A DNA stretch of 64,000 nt from Mycolicibacterium litorale (GCF_014218295.1 NZ_AP023287.1:1736001-1800000); one strand, 5' to 3'; positions 17,919-27,188 are shown, counted from the stretch's first letter. Program-made: numbers and translations. The notes: generated by a model from the sequence alone, not told the origin.

Positions 17919-18727
17919 CGGCACTTCCACTCGGGTGCGCGCTTCTCGACGAAGGCCTTGGGGCCCTCCAGTGAGTCCTCGGTGTGCAGGTTGCGTTCGC
18001 GGAAGGCCTCGCCGAGCATCTCGGCTTCGTGTAGAGGCAGGTCGAGGCCCTTGAGGATGGCCAGCCGGGTGCCGCGCACGGCCAACGGAGCGTTGCGGGT
18101 GACGAGTCCGGCGATCTCGTGGGCGCGTTCGAGGAGCCGGTCGTGTTCGACGACTTCGCTGATCATTCCCAGTTCGTACGCGCGCTGCGCGCTCATCCGC
18201 TCGTGCTTGCCGACGATCGCCATGCGTAGCGCGACCGACCGCGGCAGCACCCGGGCCAGGCGCACGACCTCCCGCCCGGAGACCAGTCCGATGCTGACGT
18301 GCGGATCGAAGAACGTTGCACGCTCCGAGGCGATCACGATGTCACCGGTGGTGACCCAGTCCAGCCCCGCGCCGCAACAGATGCCGTTGATCGCGGCCAG
18401 CACCGGTTTGGCCATCCGCCGGAACGGCGGCGTCCCCTCCTGCGGGGCCTCCCACTGTTCGTAGGTGGACAGGAAGGGGCGTTCGTTGAGGACCTTGCCG
18501 TCCTCGGGGATCTCCTTGACGTCGGCGCCGGTGCAGAAGGCCCGTCCGGTGGCCGTGACGATCACCAGCCAGACGTTGTCGTCGTTCTCCGCCTCGTCGT
18601 AGGCCGCGCGTAATTCGGTGATCATGTGCGGGCTGAGCGCGTTGAGCGCCTCCGGCCGGTTCATCGTGATGGTGGCGGTGTGTCCGTCGACCTCGTAGTT
18701 GATGGTGTCGTACGAATAGTCGGTCAT
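17915..18727 (-). CDS. Crotonase-fold protein, 270 aa
   Basis: A paralogue of its downstream neighbour. The oxyanion loop is FCTGADVKEI. The first Glu position is Asp (CGAGLDWVTTGD) and the second is replaced (FFDPHVSIG), so a histidine in the xPHVS motif is shared with the next gene in place of Glu. Classical hydration is doubtful. It sits 28 bases after the preceding crotonase gene in the leftward operon driven from 19.6 kb. Confidence 0.86.
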   Translation of the reverse strand: MTDYSYDTINYEVDGHTATITMNRPEALNALSPHMITELRAAYDEAENDDNVWLVIVTATGRAFCTGADVKEIPEDGKVLNERPFLSTYEQWEAPQEGTPPFRRMAKPVLAAINGICCGAGLDWVTTGDIVIASERATFFDPHVSIGLVSGREVVRLARVLPRSVALRMAIVGKHERMSAQRAYELGMISEVVEHDRLLERAHEIAGLVTRNAPLAVRGTRLAILKGLDLPLHEAEMLGEAFRERNLHTEDSLEGPKAFVEKRAPEWKCR

Positions 18728-18755
18728 CGCGGCTCCTCGGTGGGGTGGTCGGGAG

Positions 18756-19574
18756 TCATCGGCCTTGGAAGTCCGGGCTGCGCCTGTCCCGGAAGGCGGC
18801 CAGTCCTTCCTTGAAATCGGCTGTCCGGCAGGACAGCTCGACGTTGAACAGTTCGTGTGTCATGGCCTGGCTCAGGGGTGTGTGCAACGCCTGGTGGAGC
18901 GCCTGCTTGGCCAGGCCGATTGCGATGGTGGGTCCGGCGGCCAACCGCGCCACCAGGTCGGCGGCGGCGGCATCGAGGTCCTTTTCCGGCACGCTGTCGT
19001 GGATCAGCCCCCATTCGGCGGCCGCCGCGCCGCTGACCTTCTCACCCAGCAGCAGCATCCGCTTGGCCCGCGCCAGCCCGACCAGGCGGGGCAGCAGCCA
19101 GGTCGCCCCCGAATCCGGTGCGAAACCCCGGTCTGCGAACGGTTCCCAGAAGATCGCCTCGGCGCCCGCGACGGTGAAGTCGGCGGCGAGCGCCAGATTG
19201 CAACCCAGACCCACCGCCCAGCCCCGCACGCTGCAGACCACCGGCAGGTGCAGGGTGTGCACCAGCTCGACCGCCCGGTTCGCGCCGTGGGGGACCCGGC
19301 GCACCAGATCACCGGTGCGTGGCCGCTGCCCCGAGGCGTTCGTCGCCACCCAGTCCGCACCGGTGCAGAAGTCCTCACCCGCTCCGCGGATGTGCACCAC
19401 GCGCAGCCCGTCATCGGTCGCCGCAGCGGTCAGGGCGGTGACGAGCTCGTCGATCATGCTGTGGCTCAAGGAGTTGCGGCGCTGCGGCCGATTCAGCGTC
19501 AGCACGAGAGCACCGCCGTCGCGGTGTACGGTCACCGACCCGTCCGGTACGGTCGCGCCGCCCTCTTGACCCAC
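18756..19574 (-). CDS. Crotonase-fold protein, 272 aa, first gene of the leftward ligase operon
   Basis: A third crotonase of this operon. FCTGADWVA forms the oxyanion loop, GWAVGLGCNLALAAD lacks the first Glu (Asn instead), and WEPFADRGFAPDSGATWLLP carries an Asp-rich second site as in isomerase-type members. The GTG at 19574 follows AGGAAAGG by about 12 bases; the exact start is uncertain by a few codons. The operator dyad at 19600-19618 lies just upstream. Confidence 0.84.
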   Translation of the reverse strand: MGQEGGATVPDGSVTVHRDGGALVLTLNRPQRRNSLSHSMIDELVTALTAAATDDGLRVVHIRGAGEDFCTGADWVATNASGQRPRTGDLVRRVPHGANRAVELVHTLHLPVVCSVRGWAVGLGCNLALAADFTVAGAEAIFWEPFADRGFAPDSGATWLLPRLVGLARAKRMLLLGEKVSGAAAAEWGLIHDSVPEKDLDAAAADLVARLAAGPTIAIGLAKQALHQALHTPLSQAMTHELFNVELSCRTADFKEGLAAFRDRRSPDFQGR

Positions 19575-19599
19575 CGGTGCGCCCGCCCTTTCCTGTCGT

Positions 19600-19618
19600 T
19601 ACGGTTAGCCCTACAGTA
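19600..19618. promoter_or_regulatory. Operator copy a (TACGGTTA-GCC-CTACAGTA)
   Basis: A dyad of the form TACTGTAA-N3-TTACAGTA with some mismatches, between the divergent crotonase/ligase operon (start 19574) and the thioesterase gene (start 19689). It shares AGCCCTA-N-AGTA with the copy next to the TetR gene. Confidence 0.65.
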
Positions 19619-19688
19619 GGCGACACGATTGCGATCTCGCACGACTTGGCGAAATCGATCTCGACCGAACAGGGGAGCACCACCGACG

Positions 19689-20336
19689 ATGTCCGTGAAC
19701 GTCGATCGCCGGTACGGGGAGGATCCGCTGCCCCAGACCGTGGCCGCGGCCGCGGCCATGCGGCGGATGACCGACCTGCTCCTCGTGCAGGAGGGGCCGC
19801 ATCCCGCGGTGGACGAGATGCTCACCCGATTCGCCGACTGGGAGGCGCAGTTGTCGGCGGCCGCCCCGCCGGACAGCGCCCCCCGCATCGGCGACGGCGG
19901 CGAGCAGCGGCGCGTCTACCTGCAGCATGCTTTCGACGTCGGCGCCTTCAATCCCTGTTTCCCGGAGTACCGTTTCCACCGCATCGGTGCCGAGAGTGCC
20001 TCGGGTTCAGTCACTTTCGCGCTGGCCTTCGAGGGGCCGCCCGGGCTGGTTCACGGTGGCTTCCTCGGCGTCTTCTTCGACTGCGTCACCCAGCATCAGA
20101 GCTGTGCGGTCGGGCTGGCGGGTAAGACCCGCTCGCTGACCGTGCGCTACCGGCGGCCGGCCCCGGTGCTGACCGAGCTGGCTTTCGACATCACGCGCAC
20201 CGAGACCGAGCGCGGACTGACGTCTTCGGCGCGGCTGCTGCTCGACGGCGAGGTGTTGTGCACCGGGAACATCGACACGGTGGCCTCGCCACCGAGTCGG
20301 CTCGACGGATCCCGCTACGGGCGGCGGCACGGGTGA
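19689..20336 (+). CDS. Hot-dog-fold thioesterase (PaaI-like), 215 aa
   Basis: The C-terminal half carries GPPGLVHGGFLGVFFDC, the HGG-type hot-dog thioesterase signature, followed by a typical beta sheet; the first 80 residues are a helical extension. It would release free acid from an acyl-CoA, either to drain CoA or to end the pathway. The ATG at 19689 is preceded by GGGGAG at a long spacing. It is divergent from the ligase operon and 34 bases ahead of a crotonase gene. Confidence 0.75.
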   Translation: MSVNVDRRYGEDPLPQTVAAAAAMRRMTDLLLVQEGPHPAVDEMLTRFADWEAQLSAAAPPDSAPRIGDGGEQRRVYLQHAFDVGAFNPCFPEYRFHRIGAESASGSVTFALAFEGPPGLVHGGFLGVFFDCVTQHQSCAVGLAGKTRSLTVRYRRPAPVLTELAFDITRTETERGLTSSARLLLDGEVLCTGNIDTVASPPSRLDGSRYGRRHG

Positions 20337-20370
20337 CGGCGGCGTTCGTGACCACGAAAGGGCGACAGCG

Positions 20371-21246
20371 ATGACGGATCCCGACGACCGGGTGTTGTTC
20401 GAAGCCGACCGCGACAAGCGCATCGCGACGATCACGCTCAACAACCCCGCGCAGCGCAACTCCTACGACGCCGCGATGCGCGACGCGCTGGCACGCCACC
20501 TCGACACCGTCGCCGAGGACGACGATCTGACCGTCGTGCTGCTACGCGGCGCCGACGGGGTGTTCAGCACCGGCGCCGACATGAACAACGCCTACGGCTG
20601 GTACGGCCGTGCGGAAGCGCCCGCCAAGAGCAGGCCCAGCCAACGCAGGCGGCTCACCGTGGACCGGAAGTCGTTCGGCTTCTACCACAATCTGCTGGGC
20701 TTCCCGAAGGTCACCGTCGGCGAGATCGGCGGATACGCCCTCGGCGGCGGGTTCGAGATGGCCCTGATGACCGACATCTCCGTGATCGGTCGCGACACGA
20801 AGATCGGCATGCCGGCGACCCGGTTCCTCGGCCCGGCACTCGGCAGCCTGCACATGTTCTTCCACCGGTTGGGACCCGTGCTGGCGCGCCGGCTGCTGCT
20901 GACCGGCGACATCATCGAGGCGGGCGACGTCGAACACCTCGGCGTGTTCACCGAGACCTGCGCCCCGGGCGCCGTGCCCGCCCGCGCGCGGTTCTGGGCG
21001 GAGAAGGCGGCGAAGATGCCCGCCGACGGCGTGGTGATCGCCAAGGAGGCCTTCCGCCTCGTCGAGCAGAGCCAGGCCTACCAGGGGGAGGAGGTGGCCA
21101 GTTACCTGTTCCACGCGTACGGCACCAACCTGCAGTTCGCCCCCGGTGAGTTCAACTTCGTCAAAACCCGTGCCCAGCACGGGACCAGGGAGGCGTTCCG
21201 GCTGCGTGACGAGCACTTCCACGTGCCCGAACCCGAGCTCGAATGA
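20371..21246 (+). CDS. Crotonase-fold protein, 291 aa
   Basis: A crotonase with the first catalytic Glu kept (YALGGGFEMALMTD) but the second replaced (KIGMPATRFLG). FSTGADMNNAYG is the oxyanion loop. A 25-residue insert near 80-100 (rich in Arg/Lys) and a long C-terminal tail are unusual. A GAAAGGG ribosome binding site precedes the ATG. The pattern of one Glu fits hydrolase- or isomerase-type crotonases better than a plain hydratase. Confidence 0.85.
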   Translation: MTDPDDRVLFEADRDKRIATITLNNPAQRNSYDAAMRDALARHLDTVAEDDDLTVVLLRGADGVFSTGADMNNAYGWYGRAEAPAKSRPSQRRRLTVDRKSFGFYHNLLGFPKVTVGEIGGYALGGGFEMALMTDISVIGRDTKIGMPATRFLGPALGSLHMFFHRLGPVLARRLLLTGDIIEAGDVEHLGVFTETCAPGAVPARARFWAEKAAKMPADGVVIAKEAFRLVEQSQAYQGEEVASYLFHAYGTNLQFAPGEFNFVKTRAQHGTREAFRLRDEHFHVPEPELE

Positions 21247-21273
21247 CCCCTGGCGGTGGTCCGGGCGCCTTAC

Positions 21274-21292
21274 AACTGCTACCGTTTCTGTA
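21274..21292. promoter_or_regulatory. Operator copy i (weak)
   Basis: AACTGCTA-CCG-TTTCTGTA matches the island operator at 11 of 16 arm positions and lies about 57 bases before the thiolase start. It is the weakest copy and could be chance. Confidence 0.35.
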
Positions 21293-21348
21293 AACGCCGC
21301 CAGTTCGCACCCGCCGCCGCGGCGGCCTGACACATCGAGGTCGAGAAC

Positions 21349-22524
21349 ATGTCCACACCCGTCATCGTCGGCGCCGCCCGTACAGCGATCGGACGCTCCT
21401 TCAAGGGCACCCTGGTCAACACTCCACCGGAGACGCTCATCACCGCGGTGCTGCCCGAGGTGATCCGGCGGTCCGGCGTCGACCCGAATGCGATCGACGA
21501 CATCATCTTCGCCGAATCCCACTACGGCGGTGGGGATCTCGCGCGCTACGCCGCGGACGCCACAGGTCTGCAGCATGTGCCCGGCCAATCGGTCAATCGG
21601 CACTGCGCGGGCAGCCTGACCGCGATCGCCAACGCCGCGGCGCAGATCGGGTCCGGGATGGAGCGGGTCCTGGTCGCCGGGGGCGTGCAGTCACTGTCGA
21701 TGACGCCCCTGGTGAGCTGGCGCATCCCCGGTCCGGAACTGAAGTTCGAGGAGCGTTGGATGCCGCCGACCCACGTCGAGACACCGGACGCGCCGACCCG
21801 CGACATGTCCATCACCGTGGGGTGGAACACCGCACAGGCCGCGGGAATCACACGCGAGGAGATGGACGCATGGGCGGCGCGCTCGCATCAGCGCGCCATC
21901 GCCGCGATGGATGCCGGCAAGTTCGTCGACGAGATCATCCCGCTGAAGGTCGAACAGCACGACGGTACGGTGGTCGACTTCAGCGTCGACGAGCACCCAC
22001 GCCGCGACACCACGGTGGAGAAACTCGCCGGGCTCAAGGTGCTGCACCCCGAGATCGAGGGCTTCTCGATCACCGCGGGCAACAGCAGCGGCACCAACGA
22101 TGCGGCCGCCGCCACCGTGCTCGTCGAGCGGGGCTACGCCGAGGCCGAGGGGCTGTCCGTCCTGGCGAAGGTACGTGCCTGGGCCTCGGCCGGCGTGGCG
22201 CCGCGCGACACCGGTCTCGGTGCGGTCGCGGCCATCGGCAAGGTGCTGGACCGGGCCGGGCTGACCCCGGGCGACGTCGCACTGTGGGAGATCAACGAGG
22301 CGTTCGCGTCGGTGCCCATCGCGGCCTGCCGTGAGTACGGCCTCGACGAAGAGCGGGTGAACTTCTCCGGAAGCGGTTGCAGCCTCGGTCACCCCATCGC
22401 CGCGTCGGGCGCTCGGATGGTCACCACGCTGGTCCACGAACTGCAGCGGCGCGGCGGCGGTATCGGCGTGGCGGCGATGTGCGCCGGCGGCGGTCAGGGC
22501 GGGGCGGTCGTCATCGAGGTGTAG
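21349..22524 (+). CDS. Acetyl-CoA acyltransferase (thiolase), 391 aa
   Basis: The active site is complete: Cys86 in NRHCAGSL, NEAFASVPI, GHPIAASGARM and CAGGGQGGA. It would perform the thiolytic step of the island pathway. GAGGTCGAG precedes the ATG. The last 14 bases overlap the convergent TetR gene. It has an unusual NTPPETLITAVLPEV region typical of FadA paralogues outside the main beta-oxidation complex. Confidence 0.92.
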   Translation: MSTPVIVGAARTAIGRSFKGTLVNTPPETLITAVLPEVIRRSGVDPNAIDDIIFAESHYGGGDLARYAADATGLQHVPGQSVNRHCAGSLTAIANAAAQIGSGMERVLVAGGVQSLSMTPLVSWRIPGPELKFEERWMPPTHVETPDAPTRDMSITVGWNTAQAAGITREEMDAWAARSHQRAIAAMDAGKFVDEIIPLKVEQHDGTVVDFSVDEHPRRDTTVEKLAGLKVLHPEIEGFSITAGNSSGTNDAAAATVLVERGYAEAEGLSVLAKVRAWASAGVAPRDTGLGAVAAIGKVLDRAGLTPGDVALWEINEAFASVPIAACREYGLDEERVNFSGSGCSLGHPIAASGARMVTTLVHELQRRGGGIGVAAMCAGGGQGGAVVIEV

Positions 22525-23269
22525 CCGGCGTCCTGCGTCGCGTGACCTTCTTCACCGGCTTGCGCTCCTCGATGAGCCGGGCGGCATGGTCGAGGATGCA
22601 GGTGAGTCCGTACTCGAAGTTGATGTCGTTGGCCACCCCCACGTGATGGCCTTTGGCGCTGAGTTCGGCCATCAGCGGTGTGGCCTCGGGATCGATCGCC
22701 GACGAATCGTCGAATCCGTACTCGGCGCCCTCCAGAGAGCGTGTCTTCTCGTACAGGCGGGCCAGCACCACCGACCCGCGGACGTGGACCGACACCGCAG
22801 AGTACGTGTCGAATGCGTCCTCCGGTGACAGTCCTGCCTCGACCAGTCCGGCGACTGCCGCCTCCATCTGCTCGAGCCCCAATCGGCGGGCCTTGGTGGA
22901 CAGCGCGCCGCGAATCAGGACGAGGTCGCACAGGATCGGACTCGCCAGAAACGTCTTACGCATGTTGTGCGCGTGGTTGTGCAGGGACACACGCCAGTTG
23001 GCCGCGTCGACATAGGGCGTCTCGAACGCGATCTGGCGCAGCGCCCGGTCGGTCATCGCGTTGAGCAGATCGTCCTTCTTGCGGAAGTACCAGTAGATGC
23101 TGGTGACGCCGACGCCTAGATGCCGGCCCAAAAGTGGCATGCTCAGGTTGTCGACCGACACCTCCTCGGCGAGTTCGAAGGCGCCCTTGATGATGTCGTC
23201 GGGGTTGATCGACCCGCGTTCGCGTCGTTGCCGCTTCTGCGCGGTCGCTTGTCTTGCCACGCCGGGCAC
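22511..23269 (-). CDS. TetR-family regulator, candidate master regulator of the island
   Basis: A 252-residue regulator with a Lys/Arg-rich N-terminus, a helix-turn-helix near 22-68 (LLGRHLGVGVTSIYWYFRKKDDLL) and a large ligand domain. It is the only regulator inside the 40-kb island. An operator copy lies between it and the divergent crotonase gene, which fits autoregulation. A start further in, after the basic leader, is possible. By analogy with KstR-type systems the effector would be a CoA thioester or other pathway intermediate; this is inference. Confidence 0.88.
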   Translation of the reverse strand: MPGVARQATAQKRQRRERGSINPDDIIKGAFELAEEVSVDNLSMPLLGRHLGVGVTSIYWYFRKKDDLLNAMTDRALRQIAFETPYVDAANWRVSLHNHAHNMRKTFLASPILCDLVLIRGALSTKARRLGLEQMEAAVAGLVEAGLSPEDAFDTYSAVSVHVRGSVVLARLYEKTRSLEGAEYGFDDSSAIDPEATPLMAELSAKGHHVGVANDINFEYGLTCILDHAARLIEERKPVKKVTRRRTPATPR

Positions 23270-23393
23270 CTCCGTCGAAGATCGAATGACGAGTTCAGGA
23301 ATCTACCGGCCGGGGCGGTGTGATCTGCCCTCGACCTTACCGGCCGCGGCCCGACCCGGCTCCCGTGAAGCCCACCGCAAGCCGCCGCTCCGC

Positions 23394-23412
23394 AACAGTA
23401 AGCCCTATAGTA
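23394..23412. promoter_or_regulatory. Operator copy b (AACAGTAA-GCC-CTATAGTA)
   Basis: This copy lies between the TetR gene (leftward, start 23269) and the crotonase gene (rightward, start 23453), about 40 bases before the latter. Its position next to the regulator supports autoregulation. Confidence 0.65.
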
Positions 23413-23452
23413 CGCTTTTCTGGCGACTGCCGGGCTAGCGAAAGGCGTGAGG

Positions 23453-24214
23453 GTGTCGGACGAGGTTCTGTTGGAGCGCCAGGGGCGCACCCTGATCATC
23501 ACCATCAACCGGCCGGAGGCCCGCAATGCCGTCAACTTCGCGGTGAGCCAGGGACTCGCGGATGCGGTCGACGAACTCGACAGCGACACAAGCCTTTCCG
23601 TCGCCGTGCTGACCGGCGCCGGCGGCAACTTCTGCGCCGGGATGGACCTCAAGGCGTTCGCGGCGGGGGAGCGGGTGGACATCCCCGGCCGTGGAATCGG
23701 CTTCACCGAGAAGCCACCCCGCAAGCCGTTGATCTCCGCCGTGGAGGGGTACGCCCTCGCGGGCGGGACGGAGGTCGTGCTGGCCACCGATCTGGTGGTG
23801 GCGTCGAGCGCGGCGAAATTCGGCATCCCCGAGGTCAAGCGCGGACTGGTCGCGGCGGGCGGGGGGCTGCTGCGGTTGCCGCGGCGCATCCCGTATCAGA
23901 AGGCGCTCGAACTCGCACTGACGGGTGAGAGCTTCACCGCCGAACAGGGTGCGGCATGGGGTTTCGTCAACAAGGTGACCGAACCCGGCCAGGCTCTGGC
24001 CGGTGCGATCGAGCTGGCGGAACGCATCACCGCCAACGGTCCGCTCGCGGTGGCGGTGACCAAGGAGATCCTGGTTCGCTCCGCCGAGTGGAGCGAATCC
24101 GAGATGTGGTCGCGGCAAATGGAACTCATCATCCCGGTCTTCTCGTCCAACGACGCCAAGGAAGGTGCCATCGCATTCGCCGAGAAGCGGGCGCCGAATT
24201 GGACCGGCACCTGA
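23453..24214 (+). CDS. Enoyl-CoA hydratase (canonical active site), 253 aa
   Basis: The only one of the six crotonases here with both catalytic glutamates: YALAGGTEVVLATD and FGIPEVKRGL. FCAGMDLKAF is the oxyanion loop. It should hydrate a 2-enoyl-CoA to a 3-hydroxyacyl-CoA. The GTG at 23453 is preferred to a GTG at 23447 because GAAAGG is then 7 bases away rather than 1. It is followed by an SDR after 4 bases. Confidence 0.88.
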   Translation: MSDEVLLERQGRTLIITINRPEARNAVNFAVSQGLADAVDELDSDTSLSVAVLTGAGGNFCAGMDLKAFAAGERVDIPGRGIGFTEKPPRKPLISAVEGYALAGGTEVVLATDLVVASSAAKFGIPEVKRGLVAAGGGLLRLPRRIPYQKALELALTGESFTAEQGAAWGFVNKVTEPGQALAGAIELAERITANGPLAVAVTKEILVRSAEWSESEMWSRQMELIIPVFSSNDAKEGAIAFAEKRAPNWTGT

Positions 24215-24218
24215 GCCG

Positions 24219-25016
24219 GTGGACCTCGGACTGGCCGGCGCCTCCGCCGTGGTCGTCGGCGGCGGCCGCGGCATGGGCTTGGCCACCGCACGGTGCCTGG
24301 CCGAGGACGGTGCGAAAGTCGCGGTGGTCGGCCGGACGGCAGAGGTGTTGGTCCGCGCCGCCGACGATCTGACCGGGTGCGGCAGTCCTGACGCTGTCGG
24401 CATCGTCGCCGACATCCGTGACGGCGAGCAGGTGGACCGACTCTTCGCCGAGGTGGCGCAGCGGTGGGGCGGGGCGCTGAACATCCTCGTCAACACCGTA
24501 GGACCCGATGTGCGCGGCGGCTTCGAATCGCTCACCGACGACCAATGGCGCACCGCCGTCGAGGACGGCGTGCTGGGCATGGTGCGCTGTGTGCGATCCG
24601 CACTTCCGTTGCTGCGCAGTGCATCGTGGGCAAGGATCGTCAACTTCTCCGCCCAGTCGACGCAACGACAAAGCGCCGCGCTGCCGGCGTACACAGCGGC
24701 GAAGGCGATGGTGACCAGCGTGTCGAAGAACCTGTCGCTGTCGTTGGCCGCGGACGAGATCCTCGTCAACGTCGTGTCGCCGGGCAGTATCGCCTCCGAG
24801 GCGCTCACCGGATGGGCGGAGTCCGTCGGCGTGGACGGCAGCGACCCGTACCGGTTGATGGACGCCATCACCGAACACTTCGGCCATCCCGCGCAGCTGC
24901 CCCGCGCCGGGTTGCCCTCGGAGATCGGCCCGGTCGCGGCGTTTCTCGCCTCACGCCGCAACTCCTACATGACCGGGGCGAACGTCAACGTCGACGGCGG
25001 CAGCGACTTCACCTGA
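24219..25016 (+). CDS. Short-chain dehydrogenase, 265 aa
   Basis: A Rossmann-fold SDR with GGGRGMG (14-20) and catalytic Ser144, Tyr158 and Lys162 (YTAAK). The NNAG motif is replaced by VNTVG (91-95), a moderate deviation. It sits directly after the canonical enoyl-CoA hydratase and probably oxidises the 3-hydroxyacyl-CoA. The GTG at 24219 is chosen from the conserved N-terminus; the frame is open upstream inside the hydratase gene. Confidence 0.86.
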   Translation: MDLGLAGASAVVVGGGRGMGLATARCLAEDGAKVAVVGRTAEVLVRAADDLTGCGSPDAVGIVADIRDGEQVDRLFAEVAQRWGGALNILVNTVGPDVRGGFESLTDDQWRTAVEDGVLGMVRCVRSALPLLRSASWARIVNFSAQSTQRQSAALPAYTAAKAMVTSVSKNLSLSLAADEILVNVVSPGSIASEALTGWAESVGVDGSDPYRLMDAITEHFGHPAQLPRAGLPSEIGPVAAFLASRRNSYMTGANVNVDGGSDFT

Positions 25017-25072
25017 GTAGCAGGGTGTTTGACCTGCGCGGACGGTGTGGGCGCGGGTATTGCGGAACCCAC

Positions 25073-25091
25073 TACCGATAGGTATACAGTA
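25073..25091. promoter_or_regulatory. Operator copy c (TACCGATA-GGT-ATACAGTA)
   Basis: This copy is 46 bases before the start of the six-gene operon at 25138. The right arm is nearly perfect; TATACAGTATA is itself an 11-base dyad. Confidence 0.6.
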
Positions 25092-25137
25092 TAGGTACTT
25101 AGCGGGCGGGATTTCGTGCTGACGAGGAGCTGATGCG

Positions 25138-25983
25138 GTGGCCTCCGACGAAGCTGGGTCAGATGGCGGTGGGGATGCCGTCCGCTACGAGGTCACCGCG
25201 GCCGGCGTCGCCGTCGTCACCCTGAATCGGCCCGACCGCCTCAACACCTGGGGCAGCGACATCTCGTCGGGGTTCTACTCGGCGATGGACCGCGCCGAGG
25301 CGGACCCGGCGGTGCGGGCGATCGTGCTGACCGGCAACGGACGCGCGTTCTGCGCGGGCGCGCACCTCGGTGCGATGGCCACCATCGGGGACTCCCTGGG
25401 CGGCGAGGACGCCGACGGGCCCGACGTCAGCAAGATCGTCGGCGAACGTCACCCGCACTTCCTCACCACGCTGCGCAAGCCGGTCATCGCGGCCGTCAAC
25501 GGCGCCTGTGTCGGAATCGGGCTGACCCACGCGCTGATGTGCGACGTCCGGTTCGCCGCCGACGGCGCCAAGTTCGCGACGTCGTTCTCCCGCCGCGGCC
25601 TGATCGCCGAGTACGGGATCTCCTGGATCCTGCCGCGTCTCGTCGGGTTGGGCGCCGCGATGGACCTGCTGCTCAGCGGCCGCACCTTCTCCGCCGACGA
25701 GGCGGCGCGGCTCGGCCTGGTCAAGGACGTCGTCGCGCCGGACCGGCTCATGGCCGCCGCCATGGAGTACGCCGAGGACCTCGCCGCGCACTGCTCGCCG
25801 GCCTCGCTGGCGATCATCAAGGAACAGACCTACGGGGACGCCGAACGCGACGTCGTCGACGCCAGCGCACGGGCGGAGAAGCTGATGGGGGAATCGCTGC
25901 TCCGCCCCGACGTCGTCGAGGGAATCGTGAGCTTCCTCGAGAAGCGGCCGCCGAACTTCCCGGTACTGCAGGAGGGACTCTGA
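25138..25983 (+). CDS. Crotonase-fold protein, 281 aa
   Basis: A crotonase without either catalytic Glu: the first site reads GIGLTHALMCD and the second FATSFSRRGL. FCAGAHLGAM is the oxyanion loop, in which the usual Asp is His. The first gene of a tightly packed six-gene operon, overlapping the next gene by one base (TGATG). The reaction is probably not simple hydration; isomerisation or C-C bond hydrolysis are alternatives. Confidence 0.85.
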   Translation: MASDEAGSDGGGDAVRYEVTAAGVAVVTLNRPDRLNTWGSDISSGFYSAMDRAEADPAVRAIVLTGNGRAFCAGAHLGAMATIGDSLGGEDADGPDVSKIVGERHPHFLTTLRKPVIAAVNGACVGIGLTHALMCDVRFAADGAKFATSFSRRGLIAEYGISWILPRLVGLGAAMDLLLSGRTFSADEAARLGLVKDVVAPDRLMAAAMEYAEDLAAHCSPASLAIIKEQTYGDAERDVVDASARAEKLMGESLLRPDVVEGIVSFLEKRPPNFPVLQEGL

Positions 25984-27188
25984 TGACACTCGACTACAGG
26001 GCGATCGACGTCGACAACCATTACTACGAACCACTTGACGCGTTCACCCGCCACCTGCCCACGGAGTTCAAACGCCGTGGCGTGCAGATGGTGCAGGACG
26101 GTAAGCGCACCCTGGCGGTGATGGGCGGCGTCGTCAACCACTTCATCCCCAATCCGACCTTCGATCCGATCATCGAGCCGGGATGTCTGGACCTGCTCTT
26201 CCGCGGGGAGATCCCCGAGGGCGTCGACCCGGCGTCGCTGATGAAGGTCGACCGGCTCGGCGATCATCCCGAGTACCAGAACCGCGACGCCCGGGTGAAG
26301 ATCCTGGACAGACAGAACCTCGAAACCGTCTTCATGCTCCCGACTTTCGCGTGCGGTGTCGAGGAGGGGCTCAAACACGACATCGAGGCGACGATGGTCT
26401 CGGTGCACGCGTTCAACCTGTGGCTCGACGAGGACTGGGGTTTCGACCGTCCCGACCACCGATTCCTGTCGGCGCCGATCATCTCGCTGGCCGACCCCGA
26501 GAAGGCGGTCGACGAGGTCGAGTTCGTCCTGGGCCGGGGCGCCAGGATCGTGTGCGTGCGCCCGGCGCCGGTGCCCGGTCTGGTCAAACCGCGCTCACTG
26601 GGCGATCCGGTCCACGATCCGGTGTGGGCCCGGCTGGCCGAGGCCGGCGTACCGGTGATCTTCCACCTGTCCGACAGCGGTTACCTGGCGATCGCGGCCC
26701 TGTGGGGCGGTAAGGCGACGTTCGAGGGGTTCGGCAAGAAGGATCCGCTCGACCAGGTGTTGCTCGACGACCGGGCGATCCACGACGCGATGGCCTCGAT
26801 GATCGTCCACCAGGTGTTCACCCGGCATCCGAAACTCAAGGTGGCCAGCATCGAGAACGGCTCCTACTTCGTCTACCGGCTGATCAAACGGTTGAAGAAG
26901 TCGGCCAACACCGCGCCCTACCACTACAAGGAAGACCCGGTCGAACAGCTCAAGAACAACGTGTGGATCGCGCCGTACTACGAGGACGACGTGAAACTGC
27001 TCGCCGAGACCATCGGGGTGGACCGGATCCTGTTCGGCTCGGACTGGCCGCACGGCGAAGGTCTCGCCGACCCGATGACCTTCACCGCCGACATTCCGCA
27101 GTTTCCCGAGTTCAGCGCCGAGGACACCCGGAAAGTGATGCGCGACAACGCCCTGGACCTGGTCGGCGTCAACGTCGCGGCGCGCTGA
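25983..27188 (+). CDS. Amidohydrolase-2 (ACMSD-like) protein, 401 aa
   Basis: A TIM-barrel metal-dependent hydrolase or decarboxylase. The N-terminal metal motif is Asp9-x-Asp11-x-His13 (IDVDNHYYE) in place of the DxHxH of ACMSD. VIFHLSDSG near 222-230 and FGSDWPHGEG near the C-terminus supply further metal ligands. Members of this family decarboxylate or hydrolyse ring-derived acids. It lies between a crotonase gene and an acyl-CoA ligase, so it may act on a ring-opened or CoA-bound intermediate. Confidence 0.85.
   Translation: MTLDYRAIDVDNHYYEPLDAFTRHLPTEFKRRGVQMVQDGKRTLAVMGGVVNHFIPNPTFDPIIEPGCLDLLFRGEIPEGVDPASLMKVDRLGDHPEYQNRDARVKILDRQNLETVFMLPTFACGVEEGLKHDIEATMVSVHAFNLWLDEDWGFDRPDHRFLSAPIISLADPEKAVDEVEFVLGRGARIVCVRPAPVPGLVKPRSLGDPVHDPVWARLAEAGVPVIFHLSDSGYLAIAALWGGKATFEGFGKKDPLDQVLLDDRAIHDAMASMIVHQVFTRHPKLKVASIENGSYFVYRLIKRLKKSANTAPYHYKEDPVEQLKNNVWIAPYYEDDVKLLAETIGVDRILFGSDWPHGEGLADPMTFTADIPQFPEFSAEDTRKVMRDNALDLVGVNVAAR

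Noticed and set aside
22511..22524. Possible frameshift or truncation where thiolase and TetR genes overlap
   Set aside because: Both proteins end with complete family C-termini; a 14-base convergent overlap is sufficient explanation.
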